Assembly: GCF_037975245.1 (NCBI RefSeq)
Contig: NC_092572.1
Location: 23,916,489 to 23,980,488, forward strand
Direction: 5' to 3'
DNA length: 64,000 nucleotides
Origin: Apostichopus japonicus
Taxonomy: Eukaryota; Echinodermata; Holothuroidea; Aspidochirotida; Stichopodidae
The notes under the pieces were generated by a model that was given only the letters and a program-made list of their open reading frames with translations, did no database searches and had not been told where the DNA came from. Shown piece by piece: positions 1 to 12,000 of the stretch. Every line of letters starts with the position of its first letter. Positions within the stretch are counted from its first letter, which is position 1. The position numbers and the translations under genes were made by a program.

Positions 1-3000
1 GTCCACTTGGAACAGTATGATATCTGTACAATCCTTACAAATTTACTTATAAAAAGCATAACCAAGGCTGCTGAACAAATTTCAGAACCCACCAGACTTC
101 TGGGAGAATGGCCACAAATAAGTTAATTTATTACAGTCATCGGTATAGTACATGTTAGGTAGTAGAGCCATGGGTTGTAGGAGGCATGACAGCTAGCAGG
201 ACCATTAACTGATCACAAACACCCACCACCACCCCTCCAAAAAACAACAATTTTGTCCCCTATCCCTGGATCATTATTGTAGAATCTTGACAAACAGCGT
301 TTGGACAATAAATACCTTTAAAATGCTATCAGGTACTTTTCTGTCTAAGATTTCAACTGTGGACTGATTCCCCTGTGGAAGAGAACATACATAACCATTA
401 AACTTACCAAAAAGATACATTGTTCCAAACTTGTTTTTTCGAAGGCTGCAAAATACACTAATTTATCTAACATATACTATTATAGCTAAATTCAATCTCC
501 ATATTTTTGGTGTAAGGATCAAACCATAGCATTAGAGAAGAATTGCAAGAAGTGGGAGAAAAAGGAGGTACTACCAAACGGGTAGAAACACACGCATAGA
601 GAAAAGAATCTACTCATATAAATCAATTCCTGATATTCATTAATTATTTTCTCCATTTCTCCATTCTCACACCCTTGCAAAATATTGTCGTCTTGTAAAA
701 TATGTTTTTACTTTTATTTTGCAAATGGAAATGCAAAACAAACGCTCAGTATCATGCATAGCTTGTCATTATGATTAAGCAATCACATATTTCTTTGTTT
801 TACTAGACATTCTCTTTTGCTTGTATAAAAGTAAAAGTTCTGTAGGTCTTGAGTTTTTTGTAGACCTTATCTCCTCCATTTTATTTTATGGCTGGACCAC
901 CCTTTGCCTCTTACTCTACATTTTAAATCAGTTAGAAAATACAGGAATGCGTATAAGTTTTTGGAAACTATATGTTGACAGGTGTTTTTTTTTTCTATGT
1001 GTTTGTTTTTAACAGGGAGTTTTTATGGAACAACTCCCTAGTTAAAGCCACATGCAGAGGTTACAACATCACCAAGAAAGCATAAACATTCAGAAGGAGA
1101 GAAACATTATGGAGAGATTCATTTCATTCCAAACCTACTTTGCATGGTTCTGTGGCATCTACAAGCCTGTACAAAGAAACTTATTTACTTTAGCCAGTTG
1201 ATGATGATGATAAAACTGATGTTGGTTGCATAATTCGGGCAAAGATCAGGTCATAAAATCAAATATTTCCTGACTATCCATAGAATTGACTGACAAAAGT
1301 AGTGTTGGCACTCAAACATGTCTTCAACAGTGGTAAGGTATATACTGCAACACATTACAATCATGTTACCACCCTAACATTGTTTTGTTAAAGTGATGTC
1401 AGGTATAATGGTTCACTATAATATTACAACATGCAGCTCATGCTAATAAGGATATGAACCCTCAAGTGGATAGTTTGAGATCAGTGCGCTTTCTCAGATG
1501 ATGCAGTGCTTAAGAAACATTAGCTAAACCACTTAGTTCATGAAAATCTGTTCCAAGAGCCTGTCAACTCAACAGCTTGATCTAACCTTTTGATCTCTTT
1601 GTACCACAATCCATTTAATCAGTAATACACATATCAAACATTTCCATTCCAAAACAACGAACCTCCAACTTTAATACAAATATAATAGGATCAGAGTTCC
1701 CCTGTTGTGCTGAAACATTGCAGAATGAGTCCTGAGTTTCTTTCCTTTGAAGTACAAATGACACTAAGCGATCTTCAGACCCTGCTATAGACTGCCAAGA
1801 TATCTCCTACAAGAAGAACAAAATGATAAATGCATTTGGTGATGTTTAAACCATGCAGATACATTGCTAAACAAGAGCCCAAGGGCACTGTGGTTCCTTG
1901 CGTAGAGGTATATGACAATACACATAATATTATCATAGCAAGATTGGGCTCAAATAGTCCAAGTAATTGTGGTTTTACATGTACCCATAAAGTACGCCAT
2001 GAACATTCTTTGAGTGGTGTGTGCGTGTGCGAGTGGTGTGTGCGCATTATAAGTCTTATTATTATTATTATTAAAGTAACCAACACTATAGCCAACACTT
2101 TTGGGCACTTTTGAGATCTGAATATGGCGTCGAAAATGTAAGAAATATAAGGTCACCTACAAGCGGGTCAACAGATTTGATAAAATTGGTGACCTCAGAT
2201 CACATGACCGTTAAGTTTGAAAATGTTCCCACCCCATTCACAACTTGTCCCAAAATATCAATCGTGTCAGACCTTGGCACTGGGAGTTAATTGCATTAAA
2301 TGTCTAAAAATTAACTTTGAACTCATATAACTTCACACACAAAGGTCACTTGGGGGTCAACTCATTGACATTTTTGATTGGTGAGACGTGAATATAGCAT
2401 CAAAACTATAAAAATTCAAACACTTTTTCTTTGCCCATTTTCTCCCCCCAAAATACTAGTTTTTTAACATTAATTGACCTTTGGTGACCTCGGATCACAT
2501 GACCATTAAGTTTAAAAATATTCCTCTATACCATTCGCAACTTGTCCCAAAATATCAACCGTGTCACACTTTGGCACTGGGAGTTATTGCACTAAATGTC
2601 TGAAAATTAACTTTGACCTCATATAACTTCACACGCAAAGGTCACCCATTGACATTTTTGATTGGTGAGACGTAAATATAGCATCAAAACTATAAAAATT
2701 CAAACACTTTTTCTTTGCCCATTTTCTCCCCCCAAAATACTAGTTTTTTAACATTAATTGACCTTTGGTGAACTTGGATCACATGACCATTAAGTTTGAA
2801 AATATTCCCCTATACCATTCGCAACTTGTCCCAAAATATCAACTGTGTCACACCTTATTGCATTAAATGTCTGAAAATTAACTTTGACAACGTATAACTT
2901 CACACACAAAGCTCACCCGGGTGTCGACCCATTGACTTTTTGATTGGAAGGTACCTTTGATATCCAAATCTAGCATCAAAACCAAACATTTTCTTTTTCG

Positions 3001-6000
3001 CCCGTTTTCTCCCAAAATAAGCACATTTTTTTCTAATGTGACCTTTGACCTTTTGACCTTGGTTTCAGATGCAGTTTGGTCTCCTGATTCCAAAAAACAG
3101 CAAGACAAGTCTATACAGCCATCCTAACTCCGACCGAAAACTTTGACCCCATATAACTTTGCACACGAAGGTCACACAGGGGTCAACCTATTAACATTTA
3201 TGATCATAAGGTACCTTTTACATCTGAAAATAGCATCAAAACTGTAAAAATCCCCAAAACACTTAAAGGTCACCAGAGGTCAAATTGAGGTCAAGGGTCA
3301 CCCAGATGCGGGTCGACAATTGGATTAAATTGAAGCAACTCCCAACCCTAACGGACAATTCGTTTTCAAGTTATCGCAAAAATACTCGTTTTTAACATTA
3401 ATTGACCTTAGGTGACCTCGGATCACATGCAAGTTAGTTTCAAAATGTTCCCCTAACCAGTTCACAACTTGTCCCAAAATATCAACCTTGTTGCACATTG
3501 GCACTGGGAGTTATTGCAGTTTTAATATTTTGGGTTTTTGGACCATAACTGACCTTTGTGGGCACCAAAAACAATAAGGTACATCTTCTCTATGTGACGG
3601 ATCTATAGTCCAAGTCTGGCCTCAGTCCAACTTTCCCTTATTGAGATAGAGCGTACCCACACAGACACACACAAACCTGACTACATTGGTTCCTTTTGCT
3701 AAAGCAAGGAACCAAAAACCTTGTTGTCAAGCTTCCATTGCAGATGAACATATCAAAGAAATATTACTGTCACAGTATTTTATAGCCTGTAAATATGGTG
3801 CCGTATCTCCTACCCGAGCTGACAGTGTACAGTTTGTGCATAACTTAGTACAATTGTGTATATTCCACAGTATTACACTATGTAAGCCAGAGTGCTGTAT
3901 GTCATTATGAGTTCAACCTGGTTAGCCCTCGCTTGGTTTATACCCAAAAAAAACAGCAATTTTTCGGGTATCATGTGATCTAGGAAGTAACCATAAAATC
4001 TTAGCTTATGAAGCAGCTGCAGCAGGAATAAACTTTCACAAAAAATCTTGAGGAGTGAGAGATGGAAGATAGCTTTGGTTACTTTGTAGATCATGTGATA
4101 CCCGGAAAATTAATGTGTTTAGAGTATAATCCAAGCGAGGGATAACCACATTGAACTCCTAATGGTAAACTAATAAGAAATTATGACATTTTTTTAGCGC
4201 CCTCTCACAAACATAATAAACTATGTTATCAAGTCTAAATAAAAGTAATATCTGACCACTTTAGAACTGAAATATGCAAATGAAAAAAATTACCTTTTTT
4301 GGTTTATCTTGCTCTATAGCCCAAGTATTGCCTGGATCAGTGCCATTAAATGATATTGTTAATGGCTGTTTTCCTTCTTTCAAAAATTTCAATTTGAGTT
4401 TTTTTGCAGGTTTCATGTCTGGATTCAATTCTAGTATCTGAAATGAAAATCATTTACTAGATGTTACTCTCAATAAAACAAACAATTTATGTCAAATTTA
4501 CTGATCAATTCATAGGTTAATCTACAAAAAAGTGACTTTATAAGGAAAAAATTCTTTTTGTAAAAAATATACTTGCTGGTATACTATTTTAGAAAGAATG
4601 ATGCATCACAACAAACCATTTAATAATGAATTTACATTAGGTTCACCAGGAATGTCTTCGTAATATCCAACTTCTAAATTGGCAGTTTTCTTATCCTGTA
4701 GTATATCTTTCGTAGCAAATACCACAATATTCTTAGCTTCAACTTCTTTGTCATCAATTACAATCTTCACCCAGCAAAAGCCAAGAAGTCTCACTGTACA
4801 CTTTGAACGATGAAAGATATAAGGGCTGAGCGGTCTCTCTTCCCAACAGGGTCTTTGGCCTGTCAAGTTTACAGAAATGAATTTCAATCAGATAAATGAA
4901 ATCACTAAGAGTGTTGATTTTAATATTTTACCATAAACTACCAGTCCATCAACCTTGTGCATGGTATTTCATAAATATTAAATATTAATTTATCAACTCC
5001 AGTGTGTTTGTCTATGAATTAATTTACTTTTAGCTGAAACGGTGGATATTATGCTTACTAAGTAAATATTTATTATCATTATACAGAGATGTCAATGTAA
5101 ATAACAATGATGTTCTTTTCTTTTGGTAACATCCTGACACATTAACCGCACCTGTGCAGCAATAAACAATACACAGGATAGAAGGATTTATGAAGTGTCT
5201 CTCAATATAAAGAGGAGTGTGTATGTCTGAGAAAGCTTTTTATTAATCCTGTTCCCTGTGAGGGAGTGAAATAAAAATCAAGATCCAGCAGTCTGTATAG
5301 TAGCATATCTAATCGAAAACAATTGGGCTGCATCATTCATGTTTACAATTCACAATCTTCATTCTACATCTTTGCACCCCCCTCCCAATAAAAACAAAAG
5401 CATAAAATTGTCCTTTTACCCATTCAGTTTTGGCATCATTCCCCATTGTCACCTTATATTAAGGTAATAGCTAACCTGTGAAGGTTGCACATCTATTTAT
5501 CATTTTTCTTCTTGTATTTAATTAGGCAAAACTTCAGATCATTAAATCTGTTACTATAGGCTACTAGAAATTGCACCAGTCCGTAAACTAGATTTGCAAG
5601 CCTTCCCAGAATCAGGCAAAAGGTACAAGAATCCTCTGCAGGACTTATAAAAGCTAGTTAGCAATGTCTTGTTAAATTGGTCCAGACAAAAGTGACAAGA
5701 AAGATTAGTGACAAGTGACAACACCGATTAGATTAACTAGCCTCCCCTAAACCAATCACACAAGACACCACATACTAAGACTCTCTGCTTGTCCCAAACA
5801 GCTGGTGAACCAAGCCATTTTATTGGTCCAGACAAAATAAAGAGTTCAATGCATTGCTTCATAAAGTCAAAAATTACAATAATCAGTTAATCTGTTGCAG
5901 TAGATTTGAAGTGCACTGCCCAATGAAGAGTTGCCATAAAGCTGTCTCTTTCATTTTAATGCATGAATAATTCAGTGTGTTGCAGCCAAGTCATTCGATC

Positions 6001-9000
6001 ACAGCCAGACCACTTTCATTAATATCAACTTTGTTCTTGAATAGCTTAAAACCATATAAACCAACTGTGATCTCCTTCTATAATGTCTTCAAATACAAGA
6101 TAATATCATACTTAACTAATTTGTTGGCTGCATTTTATATCTCGGAATCCTATCCACCAAAGTTTTGCAGTTATTATACACACCCTTAACTACACAGTTC
6201 TGTTGTAAATAATTTGTCAAAAGTTTTGGATGTTTACTGAGAGTTACTTTTTTCTAAATGAATATTATTTGTTTTAGCTTCTTTGATGAAAGGCAAGCAG
6301 TGGTATAGAAAATAAACTTTCATTGTTGCAGTGTATGCTGTCAACTTTTCAATTTCACAGTGCATTCCACAGTGCATTCCACACATGTTAGGTGGCAGCT
6401 ATTCGGTGAGGAGTGAAGTGAGATATTGTATGTGATAAATCATGTGAAGTCAAATAAAGTACAATAATGTGTGAAATCAAGCAATATATTGTAAGATAAA
6501 GTGAGGTTTACCTTCTTCATGGTGACTGACATAAACCTTGGCTTTAGCTTTTTCCTCATTAATAAAAGTCAGACAATGTGGTAAGGTCAATGAAACTTCA
6601 CGTTTTAACTGCAAACCATTCGGCAGAAGCTCCAATACCACTGATGAATTACTTGAAAAGGATGTGGCTGGCTCATTCAAAAGACTTGGTGGAACCATTT
6701 TTACTTGGATATTGTGTTCCTCTGTGACTGCGTTTGGTGGAAAAACCAGTTTAATACCCGTGTTTGGAATCTGTAATAATCCTCCCTTTTCAGATATGGA
6801 AGATGTTATTTTCATGGTGTCTGGTGGCTTCCAGTCTAAAGGGAAAATAGTTGAATTGTTACCTGAAACTATCATCTGTCTATATTTTAAACAATATTCC
6901 AGTGATTGTCGTTCATTGTGTAACAAAGTTACTGGAAATTATGTATATTTTCAAAAGCATATATCCTACTATAAGTTTTATTTTATTTTACACTTGATGA
7001 AATTTAAAGTATGCATCTGGTAGCACCCCAGTTAGTTAAGCCATGATGGCAATTTAGCTTACTTTACTTCAATAATTACAAATGATTTATCCCCTTGAGG
7101 AAATAACTTTCTTGCACCTTGATGAACTAATACATGCAGAGAGCACAGACAATTAATTCGCTGAAGTGTATCACATTTCAAGTAAATAAAAATAACAATT
7201 ATTATTAGAAGTTATGCCTTTATAAGAACCTCTGCCATGATGACATCACATCCTATTGTAAGGACTCATCATCATCGCACCATAAGGAAGAATTTAAGTC
7301 ATAATTTACATTCAAACATCAGTATATCTAGGGCTAGTATTAATATTGAGAAAAAAATGGGCAGCAGCAGGATTCCTGCTATTGTGCAGGCATTATACTT
7401 TATGCATGTTCACAACCTTTATGCTTTCATGGTTTTAATCTTGCACTAAACTGTTTTTGTATTACAAGACAAATGACAATTTGATCATCAACATGATGCT
7501 TACTATGCTCATTAAAAACTTAGCTGCACCTGTGATTTTAAATTACTACTCTTAAAAATCATCTTCTAAAGACTTCCAAATTTGACATTACAATTTATAA
7601 TCATGCATGTTGACAACCTAAATGCTTTCATGGTTTTAATGTTGCAGTAAACTGTTTTTGTATTACAAGACAATTGACATATGCAAAGTTGATTATCAAC
7701 ATGATGCTTATCATGCTCATAAAAGCTTAGCTCACCTGTGATTTTTAATTACTACTTTTAGAAAACATCTTGCAAAAACTCCCAAATGTAACGTAGCAAT
7801 TAATTCTCCTTTTCTCTCGCAGTACTATGAAAATGGCCATTTTAACAGCAAGGAACAAATGTAATGTCTCAGCGGGCAGAATACCACCACTCAGGTACTT
7901 CTCATTCAGCTTTGATTCATGTCAGAAAAATGCTTTGTTTCACCATAATATTCTTTATATAATTACAAGGGTTGAGAAATGTCTATGTTTTGTTCACCTC
8001 ATGAGGTGTACATACTGACCTAGTGAAATGAAAGTTGGAGTGTATGCCCACTTTTTAAACAATAGAAGGTATGTACCCACCTTCTTCTTTTTCTGGTATG
8101 TACCCACTAGCACCTTCTTCTTCTTCTGGTATGTACCCACGTTCTTCTTCTTCTGGTATGTACCCACCTTCTTCTTGCTTACGGAAAGTTGATGAAGGTA
8201 TGCGAATGCATGACTTACTTCCTTCACCTACAAAGAAACATAACAGTAAAATATGCAGTCATTTTCAAAGTAGTAAATAGAAACAAAATAAGACTTGTTT
8301 CAAGCTTCAAGTCTTGTTTTGCATTGAGTTTGTCCTGAGCTGGTGTATACTTACCTCTGAAAGGAAAGTAAGGACATCCAGACCCAGGTCATTTCCAAAG
8401 TAGTAAATAGAAACAAAATAAAACTTGTTTCAAGCTTCAAGTCTTGTTTTGCATTGAGTTTGTCCTGAGCTGGTGTATACTTACCTCTGAAAGGAAATTT
8501 AAGTAAGGACATCCAGACCCAAGGTTAGGTCCGGGACAATTAAGTCACTGGGCCCCATTCTTTTAAGATGTCATACATTCATGGTACATTGATGGCATAT
8601 ATGAAGATTTCTTCTGGGAAAAGGAAGCCATGGCTTGATCCATCCATCCCATGCATACTGGGGTCCCATAAAAGACATCAGGCCCCATGTTTGTAGTCCC
8701 ACCTGACCCAACCTATCGTCAGGCCTGGTACCTGAAATTATTATCTGTTTATATTTTAAAGGTATATGCAAGTGACCGATCCTCATTGTTTAACAAAGTT
8801 ACAGGAAATTCTTCATCTTCAGCTCAAAAGAATATCATATATTTATTAGGGGTTTGGTATCATGGAAGTACGATATTTTGTTCTACATTTGGTGGAATTC
8901 CATAATACATAGCCTGTTAACACCCCAGTTAATGAAGTCATAATGGTAGTTGAGCTGAAAATGTGTTTAAAATTTTTTTTCAAAATGAAACCGAAGTTTC

Positions 9001-12000
9001 AGATCCATCCAATTTGCATTTTGTGACATATCAATTGTCCGAATGAGACATCCCCATGAAAAGGGACATAAAGACCATTATTGCAAAGCTTATGATCTTC
9101 AATGAAACCAATAACACATATTTTAAACTGAATGGCCTGATTTAAGTCACTCTAGTTTTACAGGATAAATTCACAAATCGCCATACACATTTCAAAATGA
9201 TTACTTTGCAATTACAGTTTCTATTTATAACATGATTTTCACCTACTTCAGTTTTTCTTATAGCATGGGATTTTCATAGATGTTTACTGCACAAACAAGT
9301 TTAATGTTAATGTATTAAGTACAGTGTCACTTAAATCTTACATTCTGGAACCCTACAAGTAACCACCCATCAATTATCCATTGCCTATACTTACTTCTTC
9401 CTGTTAAGATATTAAGTGCCCCAAGGTTCTCACTGAATTCATCAGTGAGAGCTGATTGTATAATCCCTCTATTCTCTAGCTCCACGAACAGGTCCTTGGA
9501 GTGTGATGGGCTGTTAATTATGGCCTTTACATGTTCCAGAGGCAACATGAAGAAGTTTGCAAGGTGTTCTGTGTCACTTCTTGTCATCTCTGCAAATACC
9601 TTTTGCAAATACCTTTTTGTCAAAAGATTGAAATCCTTTCAAGAAAAAGAACCAGAACGAGAAAACATTTAGTGGTTCCGATGCCCAAACATATTCATAG
9701 AGTGGTAAGCCATACATGTTAATATTCATGAAATTGTGCACACCAATATGAAGAGCAATTATCTATTGACTAATGCTGCAACATCTAAAGGAAGGTACTA
9801 GGAATCATTATGATGTTAACAAAGTGTATTTAGTGATATAGTATAACCAGAGAGCCAGTTGGCTTTGTGATTCCTTGCCATACAATGTGCTCAAAATTCA
9901 AAATTACTATCTGAATAAATAATGTAGAATTTATAAGTGAGTTGAATTTGTTCAAGAATTAGGTGAGAACCAGAAACGATCAGACATTCCAATTCATTTT
10001 GTAGCACGTCATCAACCATTCAATTAACTGGTAAAGTTTTTAAAGTATACACTATTTCTAGCTTTAATTTGGCGGTATCATGTTGAAAAGGTTTTCAGAC
10101 TTTGGCACCTGTTGACCTCATGTGACCTTTGACCTCTACCAATTTCCATAGGGTTCCTACACTCACCAAGCTGGATCTACCTACCAAGTATGACGTTGAT
10201 TCTACCGTGTTTGTTGAGATATGTTTACAACTGTTGTTGACGATTTCCCATTAAACCCCACCCACCATGAATATTAATGAGGTAAAATTATTGTTCAAAA
10301 GAACATGAACTTATAGTTACTGTACATCACAATACTAACTACAAATTAAATCACACATACGGTTAAAAAGATAAATATAGACATTTTACAAATTTTATGG
10401 TAAGTCCCGCCCACTCATTAATATTCATGAGATGAAACCACAAACTATAGGGCACATCTACTCACGATAGGGCATCTATCTACCAAATATGACATTGATT
10501 CAACTTGTATTTGTTGAAAAGTTGTGTTCACAAGCCGTGTTTGACCAATTCCCATTAAGCCCCACTCATTCATTAATATTCAAGAGATGGGAACAAAACA
10601 CAATAGGGCACATCTACACACCATGGGCCATGTGGGTCAATCCATGCAAAATCAACAGATTTTTGGGTCGATTCCATGTTGACCCTCTCAGAATCGCCTG
10701 AAATTGATATGGTGTCTTGCCATATGTCTCAAAGGATGAAATTGGGCAAACAAACTTTTGAAAACTTTTTGGTTGCTAGGATATGGCCTCGCCTAGCAAC
10801 CAAATCCAGATTGCATTTTAAGAGCCCTAAATTTACACACATATATAGTACACACTGTACATGTATGCACTGGTTCACATTCATTTCTATTCTGGTATAG
10901 GGTTGGGTAGAGGATATGGGTCAGAGGGGGGTGGGTTACATGCATACAAACAATTTGAAGCAGAAGATTACCAAACCAAATAATTCAGTTTACCTTGAAT
11001 GCATGTGTTATGCATTCTTTTTGCAGTAAACGTCAGTCACATACTGTATGCATATACAAATCTGCATAGTGCACTATGGGGGGGGGGTAGGAGGGGGGAG
11101 TCAAAGAGTATTAGACAGAACACTTTTAATAAATACATTTCAATAGTTTCTAATGTTGTTTAACATTATCTCCTTGAATGAAGATGTTACCACTGTTTGG
11201 CCTCAATAGCATGTTTCTGTAGAGCTGGTGTAACTCTCATATACGACACTTTAAGCTGCTCATCAGAGCATCAATAACTTATGTAAAGATGTTTTAGCTC
11301 ATTCTTTGCATCATAACTATACATATCTTACTAGTTTTGTATTGAAAACCAAAAAAAAAGCCTTTTAATTGTGACCAAATTTGACCTTGAAATGCCCAAA
11401 ATAGCCCAAAATATTGGTAAAATGTGATGTTTGAGGGTGCTGTTCACAGGCATCTTTGGGCATATGACCCTGCAATACAGTTTATTTGTAGTCCTTATGC
11501 TAGTGGACCACCCTCATAATTGTTCAGCACCTGTATGCTAATGCTAAGAAGTTGTTGTCATTTGAATTACTCAGATCGGCTTGTGCAAGCATTTTCATAC
11601 ATATGAACCAAGTGATGTTGGCAATTTTTGAGTCGTATATTTGAGTAGATAACACAAAATACACAACTTTTTCACTTGAGTTTTTAAAATTAGGGTCAAT
11701 ACACTCCTGTAAAATGGTATTTGAAGAAAAATTGAAATTTACCCACAGGCCCAAATAATTAGGGCCAGAAGTGAGATTTCTTAAGTTTAAGGGCGCTGTT
11801 CGTAAAATGTACGACCTGCTTGACTTTTTTTTTCACCTTTCCCGTACAACTACCACTGGACAAGGATCCTTTGCAAATTAAAACTCAAACATGCCTTTGC
11901 TTGTGAATATAGAGCAAACTCAAAGTAGGGCCAGAAAGGGCCATATCAATTTCAGGCGATTCTGAGAGGGTCGACGTGGAGGCCACTGTTGATTTGGCAT

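Noticed and set aside
821-1012. 63-codon plus-strand frame present in both units (also 19629-19820)
   Set aside because: Its conservation follows from the segmental duplication; hydrophobic composition comes from T-rich DNA, and it lies inside an intron on the other strand.
2878-3108. Minus-strand frames within the satellite copies (also 22250-22471, 54489-54689)
   Set aside because: They are readings of satellite units that recur with frame changes among copies.
6538-7023. 161-codon plus-strand frame opposite the ZU5 exon (also 28232-28717)
   Set aside because: Antisense shadow of a well-supported exon; conserved only because the underlying exon is duplicated.
8571-8786. Minus-strand frame as an alternative ZU5-entry exon
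   Set aside because: The acceptor is shared, but downstream sequence is not ZU5 and the frame is broken in unit B, so treated as a fossil duplicate.
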